The notes: a model not told the origin generated them from the letters alone. Counted from the first letter of the stretch, positions 28,509-37,703 are shown. The stretch: DNA of 64,000 nt from Anaerolineae bacterium (GCA_027494015.1 JAOSJP010000001.1:682001-746000), one strand, 5' to 3'. Numbers and translations: made by a program.

Positions 28509-29540
28509 TCATCCAGCCGCCTGACGGTAACGGTCAACAATCGTCGGAATCAGGTAGTCGTTGAAGGCGCGCCCGGCATCATAGTCGGGCGTCCAGTGCC
28601 AATCGCGCCGCGCTGCACTGTCGTCCACCTCGGTGGGCCAGCTATCCACGATGGACTGGCGGGCGTCCGATGGCTCGAATGCGATCTCCGCCCCAGGAAA
28701 AGCCGCTTTCACCATCTGCGCGAATTGGCCCGCCGAACGGCTGAAGCTGGTCACGTTGTAGACGAGCTGAGTCAGCGCCTCGCGTGGCGCATCGGCCAGC
28801 GAGCGCAGCGCCTTTATTGCATCCGGCATAACCATGAAGGGGATCGTCGTATCTTCGCGCACGAACGAGGCATAGGGTTTGCCCTGCGCTGCGGCGTGCA
28901 GCATTTCCGGGGCGTAGTCGCTCGTCCCGCCGGTGGGCACCGTCAGCGCGCTGATCAACCCCGGAAAGCGGACGCAGCGGAAATCCACGCCTACCGACCG
29001 CTGCACCGACAACTGCCGATAATGGCGCGCATAGTAACGACCCAGGTGCTCGCAGTACAGCTTGTTGCAGCCGTACATGGTGATCGGGTTGAGATACTGC
29101 CCTTCCTGCACCGCGCCAGCGGCCTGCTTGACGGTCAGACTCGGCATTCCGTAAGCAGCAATCGAGCTGGCGTAGATGAACTTGGCGGGCTGACCGCGCG
29201 CCTGCCCCTGGTCAACGGCCAGTTTGAGCAGGTTCACCGTCCCCTGGACGTTTACCCGGTGCGCGTTTTCCGGGTTGAACTCCGAGCTTGTCGAGAGCAG
29301 CGCGGCCAGGTGAATGATCGTGTCTATTTCGTACTCGGTAGACAGCGTCTCCAGCAGCTTGCTGTCGAGAATGTCGCCCACGATGATCCGGCTCACGGCG
29401 GGGCGCAGCGCGTGCTCCAGCTTCCTGATGTCCAGCACGACGATCGGCAGATGGTCGGCTCGCTGGCTAAGCTGCTGAATGAGGCCATGACCGACCTCGC
29501 CATCCGCCCCGGTGATCAGCATGATCTTTCTGCGAATCAA
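28509..29540 (-). CDS. NAD-dependent epimerase/dehydratase, L-threonine 3-dehydrogenase (SDR-type) like
   Basis: 343 residues. Rossmann motif ITGADGEVGHGL, then DIIHLAALLS-like DTIIHLAALLSTSSEFNPEN, SSIAAYG and YGCNKLYCE (the catalytic YxxxK). GGTSDYAPEMLHAAAQGKPY, DTTIPFMVMPDAI and RQSIVDSWPTEVDDSAAR are diagnostic of the short-chain threonine dehydrogenase branch rather than sugar epimerases. The reaction would be threonine to 2-amino-3-ketobutyrate. I chose the TTG at 29540 because AGGAAGGAAGGA ends about 7 bases upstream; an ATG at 29579 has no ribosome site. A sugar epimerase role cannot be excluded given the polysaccharide neighbours. Confidence 0.75.
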   Translation of the reverse strand: MIRRKIMLITGADGEVGHGLIQQLSQRADHLPIVVLDIRKLEHALRPAVSRIIVGDILDSKLLETLSTEYEIDTIIHLAALLSTSSEFNPENAHRVNVQGTVNLLKLAVDQGQARGQPAKFIYASSIAAYGMPSLTVKQAAGAVQEGQYLNPITMYGCNKLYCEHLGRYYARHYRQLSVQRSVGVDFRCVRFPGLISALTVPTGGTSDYAPEMLHAAAQGKPYASFVREDTTIPFMVMPDAIKALRSLADAPREALTQLVYNVTSFSRSAGQFAQMVKAAFPGAEIAFEPSDARQSIVDSWPTEVDDSAARRDWHWTPDYDAGRAFNDYLIPTIVDRYRQAAG

Positions 29541-29637
29541 GGTCTTTTCCTTCCTTCCTAAACGCCACCCAAAGAACATTCAGCCGAGGCTGGACGCGCC
29601 GTGAACATGATGGTATGTGATGGCCCGCCCCCCGGCT

Positions 29638-30027
29638 CTACGGCGATTTACCTCCCGTGGCATCTCGCCCCCAGGCGACCACGAAGGCCATCGCATGCTC
29701 GCGGGTATGGCTCAGACTGACCTGCCACGTCTCAAGGCCCAGGTCTGCCGCGCGAGCCGCCGCCGCCCCGTGCAGGCGCAGGTGAGGCTGACCGCCGTCG
29801 TCCGAGTCTACTTCAATGTCCAGCCAGCGCACCAGGCCGATGCCGGTGCCGAGCGCCTTCGCCACCGCTTCTTTCGCGGCGAAGCGGGCGGCCAGCCGTG
29901 CCGCGTTGTCACCACACTGGGCACGCTCGGCAGCGGTGAAGAATCGGGCGAAGAAACGCTCGCCGTGCCGCTCAATCGCCTGGCGAATACGCGCCACTTC
30001 GATCAGGTCTACGCCGATGCGCAGCAT
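29638..30027 (-). CDS. acpS: holo-[acyl-carrier-protein] synthase
   Basis: 129 residues. Transfers 4'-phosphopantetheine from CoA to acyl carrier protein. The metal-binding Asp lies in IGVDLIEVARIRQAI and the Glu in RFAAKEAVAKALGTGI, with the C-terminal VSLSHTREHAMAFVVA motif. The ATG at 30027 has AAGGGG upstream and gives the usual AcpS length; the frame extends to 30078 without conserved sequence. It lies 34 bases behind the M16 peptidase gene. Confidence 0.93.
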   Translation of the reverse strand: MLRIGVDLIEVARIRQAIERHGERFFARFFTAAERAQCGDNAARLAARFAAKEAVAKALGTGIGLVRWLDIEVDSDDGGQPHLRLHGAAAARAADLGLETWQVSLSHTREHAMAFVVAWGRDATGGKSP

Positions 30028-30061
30028 GATGTGCCGCCCCTTGTGCTGCCGTACCGCGCGG

Positions 30062-31341
30062 CTACTGCGCCGCGCCACGATCCGGCCCAGCCACTGCCAG
30101 AGCGAAGGCCTCTGGATCGAGGTAGCGCCGCGCAGCCGCCAGCACCTGGTCTGCTGTGATCGCCTCGATCTCCGGCGCGTAGCGCAGCAGGTAGTCCAGG
30201 CCGAGTCCGTAAAGCTCCATGCTCAGGATAGAACCGGCCACGCCTTCGCTCGACTCAAGCTGAAGGGGCAGCCGACCGATGAAGTTCGCCTTGCTGTCGG
30301 CCAGTTCACCTTCCGTGACCGGCTCCTGTGTGATGCGGCGCAGCTCGGCCACGACCGCCTGCACAGCCTCTTCGACATTGGCCGGGTTGACGCCGGCGAT
30401 GACCCGCCAGGGTCCCGGCCCCGGCCCGCCATCCAGACGGCTGAAGCTGTAGTAGGCCAGGCCGAGCTTCTCGCGCACGTGCGCGCCAATGCGCCCATAC
30501 ATGCCGAAAACGCCGAGGATGTGGTTCGCCATGTTCGCCGCCTGCCAGTCTTCGGCAAAGCGCGATGGCCCGCTTGCGCCGAGCACGACGTCTGTCTGGC
30601 TCTTTCCGGGCAAAGCCGCCTCGCGCCGCACAATACCTCCCAACAGCGGGACCGGAGGTAGTTCCTGCGCAAGTCGCTGGGCAGGGTTGGCCCAGTCGCC
30701 AAAGTGCCGCTCGACGAGCCGGCAGACCACCTCCGCCTGAACGGCGCCTACCACCGCAACGATCATGCCGCGCGGGCCGAAGCATTGCCGGTGGAAGTCC
30801 ACCAGATGGTCGCGGGTGATCCCTGTCACGGACTCCAGCGTCCCATCCGGGGGCGGTGGTACGGGTGCGCTTCGCCGTACACCAGTTCGCGGAACATGCG
30901 CCCCGCCACATAGCGCGTGTCCTGCTCGTGAATCTTGAGCGCGGTCACGACTTGCCCGCGCAGCCGCTCGATCTGCTCGTCGGGGAACGAAGGGCGGCGC
31001 ACAGCGTCGGCCAGCAATTCGGCCAGCAATGGCAGGTCTTCGGCCAGGCTCCTGCCGCTGAAGCCCGTGTGGTGCAGCCCGGCGCTGAGTCCCAGGGCCG
31101 CGCCGCTGCCTTCCAGCAACTCGTGAATGGTCTGGAAGTCGCGCGTCGCGGTACCACGCAGGAGCATCGTCGTCGCGAACGACGCCAGACCCTCCTGCCC
31201 CGGCCCGTCGTCCAGGCTGCCGGTGTCGAGCGCTCCCTGGACGACGACGGAGGCCACCTCCGGGTTCTCGCGCACCAGAATCACGATGCCGTTAGGCAGC
31301 ACATGCCGCGCAATGTCGTGCGGACCTGGAAGCGCCGTCAT
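30062..31341 (-). CDS. M16 family peptidase-like protein, non-catalytic partner (frameshifted)
   Basis: The first frame starts HVLPNGIVILVRENPEVASV and has GQEGLASFATTMLLRGTATR where active M16 enzymes carry HxxEH, so zinc ligands are missing. It reaches GEAHPYHRP and then breaks in the five-G run at 30849-30853 (plus strand). The other frame continues DGTLESVTGITRDHLVDFHR, then GPRGMIVAVVGAVQ and AYYSFSRLDGGPGPGPWRVI, the conserved R/Y region of M16C. One extra base restores about 426 residues. It overlaps the active partner upstream by 4 bases, as in paired bacterial M16 subunits. Confidence 0.85.
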
Positions 31342-32642
31342 GCCGGGGTATTCTCCTGGGCGGAACCATTGACGGGAATGAACCAGCCCACCGTGCGCTG
31401 CGAGCGGCGCAGGTAGCGCCCGGCTGCCTCGCGCACATCGTCCAGCGTCACCGCCGCCAGGTGGTCGAGGTAATGCTCGTACCAGGTGTGGTCGGAGAAG
31501 TTCTCCGAGAAAGCCAGCCAGAACGCCTGGCCGGTGACGCGCTCGGTGCCGTAGGCGAAGAGGGCTTTGGCCTGCTTGCGCGCTTTGTCCAGCTCCTCTT
31601 GCGACACATCGCCGGCCGCGACGCGCTCGATCTCAGCGTCCAGCGCCGCCTGCACTTCCTCCGGCGTGCGCCCGTCGCGCACAGTCGCCAGCACGCTGAA
31701 CAGGTAAGGGTCCGCTGACGGGTACAGCCCGCCGCCCACACCGGTCGCCAGCTCCGCCTCGACCAGCGCCCGGTACAGCCGCGACGTGCGATTGCCAATG
31801 CCGTTGCCGCCCGGCGCGCTCGCCCCGGCCAGAATGCTATCCACCAGCGCCAGCCGGAACCAGTCCGGGTCGGTCGCCGCCGGCGCGCGGTACCCGACGT
31901 AGACATACGCCGCGTTTCCCTCGCGCTCGATGCGCACAGTGCGCTCTCCGCGCTGCGCTGGCTCGCGGCGCGTGACCGGCGGCGGCTCTGGCCCGCGCGG
32001 AACGCCGCCAAAGTGTGCTTCAATACGTTCCAGCATGTGCCCGGCGTTGAAGTCCCCCACCGCAACGGCGATAGCGTTGTTCGGGTTGTAGTGCGTGCGG
32101 TAGTGCTGGTAGAGGTCGTCGCGCGTCATCGAGCGCAGATCGTCCATGTCGCCGATGACCTGGTGATGGTACGGGTGTACGCGGAAAGCGGCGGCGCGCG
32201 TCTCTTCATGCAGCCAGAAGGTGGGCGAGTTCTCTGATCCTTCGCGTTCGGAGATGATCACCGTGCGCTCCGCCTCGACTTCGCGCAGGTCGAAGAGAGC
32301 CTGCGTCATGCGGTCGGCCTCGATCTCCAGCGCCAGGTCAATGCAGTGTGCAGGCATCGTCTCGAAGTAGGCTGTGTAATCGAAAGAAGTCTGCGCGTTC
32401 CACACACCGCCTTCGCGCTCGATCCGTTTGTCGAGCGCGCCCGCCGGAAAACGCTCGGTGCCTTTGAACATCATGTGCTCGACCCAGTGCGAGACGCCGG
32501 TCTGGCCGGTCGGCTCGTTGCGGCTGCCCACGCGGTAGAGCACCCACCAGCTTATGACCGGCGCGGTGCGCACTTCCTTCAGGAGCACGGTCAGCCCGTT
32601 GCCGAGCACGTGGCGCAGCACAGGCGTCGCTGAATCGGCCAT
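31338..32642 (-). CDS. M16 family zinc metallopeptidase, catalytic subunit
   Basis: 434 residues. The inverted zinc motif HWVEH is at 52-56 (GVSHWVEHMMFKGTERF), with the third ligand Glu near 132 (TVIISEREG). The second half is the M16C domain (ALVDSILAGASAPGGNGIGN, then GLYPSADPYLFSVLATV). No signal peptide is seen, so it is cytosolic or exported by another route. With the following inactive paralogue it probably forms a heterodimer similar to processing-peptidase pairs. The substrate is unknown. Confidence 0.92.
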   Translation of the reverse strand: MADSATPVLRHVLGNGLTVLLKEVRTAPVISWWVLYRVGSRNEPTGQTGVSHWVEHMMFKGTERFPAGALDKRIEREGGVWNAQTSFDYTAYFETMPAHCIDLALEIEADRMTQALFDLREVEAERTVIISEREGSENSPTFWLHEETRAAAFRVHPYHHQVIGDMDDLRSMTRDDLYQHYRTHYNPNNAIAVAVGDFNAGHMLERIEAHFGGVPRGPEPPPVTRREPAQRGERTVRIEREGNAAYVYVGYRAPAATDPDWFRLALVDSILAGASAPGGNGIGNRTSRLYRALVEAELATGVGGGLYPSADPYLFSVLATVRDGRTPEEVQAALDAEIERVAAGDVSQEELDKARKQAKALFAYGTERVTGQAFWLAFSENFSDHTWYEHYLDHLAAVTLDDVREAAGRYLRRSQRTVGWFIPVNGSAQENTPA

Positions 32643-32685
32643 GACTCCTCCCTCGCTGGAAAGCGACGTTCTGGCCTATAGTTTA

Positions 32686-32714
32686 GCAGGGATGCTCTGG
32701 CGGAGCATCCCTGC
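32686..32714 (-). terminator. hairpin downstream of ugd
   Basis: Perfect 12-bp arms GCAGGGATGCTC (32686-32697) and GAGCATCCCTGC (32703-32714) with a 5-base loop, 38 bases beyond the ugd stop. The following minus-strand bases are CTAAACTAT, without a strong T-run. Confidence 0.5.
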
Positions 32715-32751
32715 CGTGACGATGGGGCTGGAAGACAGACGCAAGCGAGCG

Positions 32752-34068
32752 TCAGTCCAGGTCCGTCCCGTTATAGCCGCGACCGATGCCGCGATACTCA
32801 AACCCCAGCCGGCGCATGGCCGCCGGATCATAGAGGTTGCGCCCGTCAATGAGCACCGGCGTGCGCATGGAGTCCTTGATGCGCTGCATATCTAGCTGCA
32901 TGAACTCGTTCCAGGGCGTCACCACAACCAGCGCGTCGGCGCCCTGAGCCAGCTCGTAGGGACTTTTCGCCATCGCCAGGAACGGCATGAGGCCCTGCGC
33001 AACTTCCATCGCCACCGGGTCATAGCCGCGCACCTCTGCCCCGTGATTGTGCAGATATTCGGCGATGGTGATGGACGGAGCCTCACGCATGTCATCGGTA
33101 TTCTGCTTGAAGGCCAGCCCCAGCAGCGCCACCGTGCGCCCCGCCAGCTTGCCCAGAAGCTCGTGTACCTTCAGCAGCACGTGCTTGCGCTGGTAGGCGT
33201 TGATGTCCATCACCGCCTGCAGAAGCTGCGGGTGCTTGCCATGCACCTGGGCCATATAGGCCAGCGCCTTCACGTCCTTGGGGAAGCACGAGCCGCCATA
33301 GCCGATCCCCGCTTCCAGGAAGTGATGGCCGATGCGCTTGTCGAAGCCCATGCCCCGCGCCACTTCCTTGACATCCGCGCCGAGCGCCTCGCAGATGTTG
33401 GCGATCTCGTTGATGAAGCTGATGCGCGTCGCCAGGAAGGCGTTGGACGCATATTTGATCATCTCCGCCGTGCGCAGATCGGTCACGACGATGGGCGCGC
33501 GCAGCGGCAGATGAAGCTGCGCCACGCGCTCGGCGGCCTCCTGATCCTCCGAGCCGAGCACCGTCCGGTCGGGGGTCAGAAAGTCGGTCAGCGCCGAGCC
33601 TTCGCGCAGGAATTCCGGGCAGCTCACCACGCTGAACTCGATGGGCGAGGGCAGGTTCTCGCGCACGATGTCCGCCACCCAGTCGCCCGTGCCCACCGGC
33701 ACAGTGGACTTGTTGACGATGATCAGCGGGTGATCCATCGTCTTGGCGATGCTCTCGGCAGCCATGCGGACATACTTGAGGTCCGCCTCTCCGTCCACGC
33801 CCTCTGGCGTGCCCACCGCGATGAAGACGAACTCGGCGTCCTTGAGCGCCTCCGGGTACGACGTGGTGAACGACAGACGGTTCGCCTTGACGTTGCGCGC
33901 CACCAGCTCGGCCAGCCCCGGCTCGTAGATGGGCATGACGCCCTTCTTCAGGTTCTCGATCTTGGCTTCGCTGATGTCCAGGGCCACCACGCGGTTGCCC
34001 AGGTCGGCGAAGCACGCGCTCGTAACCAGGCCAACATACCCTACTCCGACAACGGTGATGCTCTTCAT
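32752..34068 (-). CDS. ugd: UDP-glucose/GDP-mannose 6-dehydrogenase family (UDP-glucose 6-dehydrogenase)
   Basis: 438 residues. Oxidises a nucleotide sugar to the uronic acid in two NAD-dependent steps, feeding polysaccharide synthesis. The N-terminal Rossmann motif is [19 protein letters not shown], followed by [13 protein letters not shown] and [13 protein letters not shown]. The catalytic Cys is in [14 protein letters not shown] and the C-terminal NAD/UDP-sugar region has [21 protein letters not shown]-glucose is the commonest substrate for this branch, but GDP-mannose is not excluded. It lies between the M16 pair and the flavoprotein/flippase genes. Confidence 0.93.
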   Translation of the reverse strand: MKSITVVGVGYVGLVTSACFADLGNRVVALDISEAKIENLKKGVMPIYEPGLAELVARNVKANRLSFTTSYPEALKDAEFVFIAVGTPEGVDGEADLKYVRMAAESIAKTMDHPLIIVNKSTVPVGTGDWVADIVRENLPSPIEFSVVSCPEFLREGSALTDFLTPDRTVLGSEDQEAAERVAQLHLPLRAPIVVTDLRTAEMIKYASNAFLATRISFINEIANICEALGADVKEVARGMGFDKRIGHHFLEAGIGYGGSCFPKDVKALAYMAQVHGKHPQLLQAVMDINAYQRKHVLLKVHELLGKLAGRTVALLGLAFKQNTDDMREAPSITIAEYLHNHGAEVRGYDPVAMEVAQGLMPFLAMAKSPYELAQGADALVVVTPWNEFMQLDMQRIKDSMRTPVLIDGRNLYDPAAMRRLGFEYRGIGRGYNGTDLD

Positions 34069-34130
34069 GGATCATTCCTCATGTGCGTCATGTAGCGCTC
34101 GATATGTTTGTGATAGATTTCACGAATAGA

Positions 34131-35532
34131 TTATACCACGTTGCCGGACTTCGCCAGCTCACCTTCCCCTACGGTTTCCCGGCGCTGCCCAGGACTCCCC
34201 TTCCCCTGCCCCTTGCGCAGATCATCCAGCACCAGCCCGGCCACGCGCCGCCCCATCTCCACCGCGTAATTCGTCCCGCGATCCCAGGGGTACACCTGGC
34301 TCATGCTGGCCAGGTATACGCCGGGCAGCGGCGTGCGCAGATCGGGCAGTGCCCGCTCGTGATTCACCAGCGGCACGGGCTGCGCGTAAGACGTCCGAAA
34401 CACCCACCACTTTCTGATCCACCCTGGCGTGAACTCAGCGTTGAAGCGCGGCAGCACGCCCTGAAAACGAGCGACCAGTTCCTCTTCGGGAATGCGCAGA
34501 TACTCATGGTCTGGGCTGACGTAATCACCGCAGTAGACGAGCCGGTCGCCCCCGTAATGCGCTGGGTCCATGTAGTTCGTGTGCTCGACCAGCGCCAGGA
34601 ACGGGAACTCGGCGTTCTGCTTGTCCGGTCGGGACGCGGGCAGGCTCAGCCAGTATGTTCCATCGCACAGAAGCTGCTGGCTGAGCGCCAGAATCACCAC
34701 CACCGCCCCCATGCTCTTCAACGCCCGCACCTTATCCGCATAAGGACCACCCAACTGCGGGGCGAGGCGCAGCATTACCTGGGGCGACGATGTGCTGATC
34801 ACAGCGTCGAAGGTCTCTGTCTGCCCGCCGACCACCACATTGAGCGCACCCGCCACCGTCGCGTTCGATGCCCTGCACCGGTGTGTTCAGGTGAATGCGC
34901 GCCCCCTGCCGCTGCACCACCCCGGCCAGCAGATCGAGAAACGCTTGAAAGCCACCCACGAACGTGCCCAGCCGGGGCGTGCGCTTGTAGATGCGCGCCC
35001 ACATCCAGGCCATGTTGACCTGATCGTAGTAGCCGCCAAACTTGCCGATGAGCAGCGACCGCCAGAGAGTCTCATACGCTTCGCGGCCCATCGTGCGCCG
35101 CAGCCAGCGGTCGGCGGTCGTGCGCTCCAAAGGCCGCCAGTTGCGGGTGAAGCGCAGATACAGACCAGTGAAGCCGTAGCGCATCTTGGCCGGCCACGAC
35201 AGCGGCAAGCGCAGATTGGCGGCGACGATGTTGGGCTTGTCCATCGGGTAAATTCTGCCGTTCAGCCACAGCGAAGTGGTCGGTCGAGGGAACAGCACCC
35301 TGTCCTTCGCCCCAAGCTCGTCAATCAGGCCGAGGATTGCGTCGTCGTTAGCGAACCAGTGGTGGTAGAACTTCTCCAGCGACCACGCCCAGGCATCGTC
35401 GCGGAACCCTGCGGCCAGGCCCCCGACTTCGGCCCCGGCCTCGTAAACGTGCACCTCGGCGCCTAGCCGCGCCAGATCATAGGCCGCGGCCAGGCCCGTC
35501 GCCCCGGCGCCAATCACCGCCACACGCTGCAT
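34131..35532 (-). CDS. NAD(P)/FAD-dependent amine-oxidase-like flavoprotein (frameshifted)
   Basis: The N-terminal FAD fingerprint is VAVIGAGATGLAAAYDLARL, followed by HVYEAGAEVGGLAAGF. The first frame reaches GIERD at about residue 225, then breaks near 34857. The next frame resumes VAGALNVVVGGQTETFDAVI and runs to 34131, with PGVYLASMSQVYPWDRGTNY near the end. Removing one G restores about 466 residues, the normal size of this protoporphyrinogen-oxidase/UDP-galactopyranose-mutase-like group. Its ATG overlaps the stop of the UPF0104 gene by one base. Genes of this kind commonly accompany membrane glycosyltransferases; the substrate is unknown. Confidence 0.82.
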
Positions 35533-36599
35533 CAGGCCGTAACCTCCCGTTCCACCGGCGGGGCCTGCTGCAGCGCTTCTCCGTCAACCGCCTGGCGAGC
35601 GCGCGCAAAGTCCCGCCACCCCAGCCCCTTGCGATAGAGAAAGAAGAAGCCCAGAAGCGTGATCGGCAGCCACAGAGCAGCGTGCAGCACCAGCGTGTAA
35701 GACGCCGCCACCGTCTCCCGGACTCCATAGGCAGTCAGCACCTTGATGCCCGGCGTGTCAAACGTGCCCACATAGCCGGGCGAGGAGGGCAGCGTCGTCG
35801 CCAGGTTGACCACCGCTGTCATCACCATCAGCACAAAGAAACTTACCTGAAAGTCGAAAGCGTGCATAACAAACCAATACTTCGTCGTCTCGGTCAGCCA
35901 GATGAAGACCGACGAGACGAGCGTCATGAACAGGTCGCGGGGCCGGCGCAGGTTGTCTAGCCCTTGCATGAAGTGCTCCGCCAGGCCATTGGCCTTCTCG
36001 CTCAGGCGCTCCGGCAGCAGCCGGTCGAACACAGCGGTATACAGCCGTCGCATCTGGTTCGGGCGCAGCGCCATAATCAGGAAAGCCAGAAAAGCGCCCC
36101 AGAACAGCAGCGTCGAGAAGAACACCACATCGCGCAGCCAGCGCTCCTTGAAGTCGGCAAAAGGCAGCGCGACGAAGACGAAGATGAGCATCACCAGCCC
36201 GTCGAAGATGCGCTCGACCAGAATCGTCGCCAGGCTGGCCGACATGCTCACTTGCTCGTCGCGCCTGAGCACATAGGCCCGAATCACCTCGCCCGCCCGG
36301 AACGGGTAGACGTTGTTGCCCATGTAGCCGATCACGACGATCGGAAAGAGGCGGCTCAACGGCACAGGCTTGATCGAGCGCAGCAGGTAATGCCATCGCC
36401 AGGTGCGTCCCCACACGGCGAAGAAGTAAATGGCGGCGCCCGTCGCCAGCCAGCCCAGGCGGACGCCGCGCACATCTTCCCACACGTCCGCCAGCTTCAG
36501 CCCGCGTAGCCCCACGTAGAGGAAAACGAGGCTCACCACCAGGCCGAGAAGGACGGCCCCCCACTGGCGCGTCATGCGGAGTGCTGAACGCTTTGTCAC
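35532..36599 (-). CDS. UPF0104/lysylphosphatidylglycerol synthase TM-region flippase-like membrane protein
   Basis: 355 residues with about eight helices. VIGYMGNNVYPFRAGEVIRA and LATILVERIFDGLVMLIFVF are the conserved motifs of the AglD/UPF0104 family, and LPSSPGYVGTFDTPG is the conserved C-terminal one. Family members are associated with glycolipid export or phospholipid modification. I prefer the GTG at 36599 (AAGGA about 10 bases upstream) to the GTG at 36620. It is the first gene of the unit with the flavoprotein and ugd. Confidence 0.85.
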   Translation of the reverse strand: MTKRSALRMTRQWGAVLLGLVVSLVFLYVGLRGLKLADVWEDVRGVRLGWLATGAAIYFFAVWGRTWRWHYLLRSIKPVPLSRLFPIVVIGYMGNNVYPFRAGEVIRAYVLRRDEQVSMSASLATILVERIFDGLVMLIFVFVALPFADFKERWLRDVVFFSTLLFWGAFLAFLIMALRPNQMRRLYTAVFDRLLPERLSEKANGLAEHFMQGLDNLRRPRDLFMTLVSSVFIWLTETTKYWFVMHAFDFQVSFFVLMVMTAVVNLATTLPSSPGYVGTFDTPGIKVLTAYGVRETVAASYTLVLHAALWLPITLLGFFFLYRKGLGWRDFARARQAVDGEALQQAPPVEREVTA

Positions 36600-36683
36600 G
36601 CAGCTCAATTCCTTTCGCACGCGCCCGACCCAGGGGCTGAAGCGCGTATTCTACCCGAAGGGCCAGGCGAAAGACAACCGGGA

Positions 36684-36942
36684 CCCCCTGGGTGCAAGCA
36701 ACGGTTGCCAGCGACTTGCCTGACGCGGGAGCATTGACCTCACCCCCAGCCTCGCGGCGCTCGGCTTGCCCCCTCTCCATGCATGGAGAGGGGGCGGCGA
36801 GGCGCATCGGCGCCGAGCGGGGGTGAGGTAAGCCAGGGCGCAGCAGAGTGCAGCGGCCCCAGACCGCAGGGTATAGCCAGGCGCCCGGGTGGGGGGGAGG
36901 GGGGGGGGGACAGAGCAGCGCCCCTACCTGACAGGTTTTGCC
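36684..36942 (+). repeat. hairpin-cored intergenic repeat, family A, copy with internal insertion
   Basis: The unit starts CCCCCTGGGTGCAAGCAACG and passes through TTGACCTCACCCCCAGCCTC, a long stem around CTCCATGCATGGAG and GCCGAGCGGGGGTGAGG, to CAGCGCCCCTACCTGACAGG. Between CAGCAGAG (ends 36848) and CAGAGCAGCGCCC it carries an extra segment of about 64 bases that includes a long G tract. The gap 36600-37271 contains only repeats and a terminator. Confidence 0.8.
36887..36909 (+). other. extreme G tract (G3-T-G7-A-G11)
   Basis: Twenty-one of 23 bases are G, interrupted by a single T and a single A. It could form G-quadruplex structure in the plus strand and is prone to replication slippage and sequencing error. 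Confidence 0.9.
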
Positions 36943-36951
36943 CGCTCCCTG

Positions 36952-37143
36952 CCCCCTGGGTGCAAGCAACGGTTGCCAGCGACTTGCCTGACGCGGGAGC
37001 ATTGACCTCACCCCCAGCCTCGCGGCGCTCGGCTTGCCCCCTCTCCATGCATGGAGAGGGGGCGGCGAGGCGCATCGGCGCCGAGCAGGGGTGAGGTAAG
37101 CCAGGGCGCAGCAGAGCAGCGCCCCTGCCTGACAGGTTTTGCG
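36952..37143 (+). repeat. hairpin-cored intergenic repeat, family A, tandem second copy
   Basis: Nearly identical to the preceding copy, starting CCCCCTGGGTGCAAGCAACG, in direct tandem with an offset of 268 bases but without the G-rich insertion. The right end reads CCTGACAGGTTTTGCGCG. Confidence 0.85.
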
Positions 37144-37208
37144 CGCACCCTGCCCCTGCCGCCTAACGATCTTACACCAGTAGCCGCCAGATTCCCCAAT
37201 GAATCATC

Positions 37209-37242
37209 CAAACAAAAGAGCGGCCAGCGATCAGCCGCTCTT
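37209..37242 (-). terminator. intrinsic terminator of the SWIM gene
   Basis: Minus-strand stem AAGAGCGGC / GCCGCTCTT (9 bp, 9-base loop) followed by TTGTTTGG, about 30 bases after the stop at 37272. Confidence 0.75.
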
Positions 37243-37271
37243 CCCGGAAGGTATCAGGTTGTCACATAAGT

Positions 37272-37520
37272 CTAGGAATCCACGTTCACGGACTCTGGAA
37301 GCATCCCAGCAAGGATTCGCTCTAAAGCCATCGTATGGCTGCATACGCCGCGCGACCGGAAGAAGCTGCAATCGCACTGCCATCGGCGGTCCGCATACTG
37401 CACTGTATGTGGGCTGTTGTCGCCATCGAACGCCACTTCAAACGAGAGAAACTGGATGCGATCACGCTGCTCTGCATAACGCTTGGCTTTCTCGATCTTG
37501 CTGATCATCCCGTAGTCCAT
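37272..37520 (-). CDS. small SWIM-type zinc-finger protein
   Basis: 82 residues. The C-terminal half has the SWIM pattern C-x-C-x8-C-x-H at residues 49, 51, 60 and 62 (CDCSFFRSRGVCSHTMALER), a zinc-binding fold found in DNA- or protein-interacting proteins. The N-terminus is basic (KIEKAKRYAEQRDR). GGAGG lies about 8 bases before the ATG at 37520, so I reject the longer frame to 37571, which would read through the upstream terminator. A strong promoter and a terminator hairpin both lie upstream, suggesting conditional expression. Confidence 0.85.
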   Translation of the reverse strand: MDYGMISKIEKAKRYAEQRDRIQFLSFEVAFDGDNSPHTVQYADRRWQCDCSFFRSRGVCSHTMALERILAGMLPESVNVDS

Positions 37521-37555
37521 GTCGTACCCTCCTTCACTCTGTTGACGGGCCTCCC

Positions 37556-37594
37556 GAAAAGCAAAAAGCACACTGGTCCCATCCAGCGTGCTTT
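37556..37594 (-). terminator. intrinsic terminator in the SWIM gene leader (possible attenuator)
   Basis: Minus-strand stem AAAGCACGCTGG / CCAGTGTGCTTT (12 positions, one mismatch) with loop ATGGGA, followed by TTGCTTTTC. It lies between the promoter at 37704-37732 and the start codon at 37520. Confidence 0.75.
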
Positions 37595-37703
37595 GTCACC
37601 CAGGCACTATGTCGTCAAGGCAGGGACGCACGATCATCTCCCAGCGCCACCCGACCGACCCAACACAGCCTTATGTCCCACCATCACCTTGCTCATTAAA
37701 GCC

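Noticed and set aside
28509..29540. Calling this gene UDP-glucose 4-epimerase (galE)
   Set aside because: The DTTIPFMVMPDAI and RQSIVDSWP motifs fit the threonine dehydrogenase branch better than GalE, despite the polysaccharide neighbourhood.
36684..37143. Possible CRISPR array because of direct repeats
   Set aside because: Only two large units with internal palindromes, no short regular repeats with unique spacers, and no cas genes.
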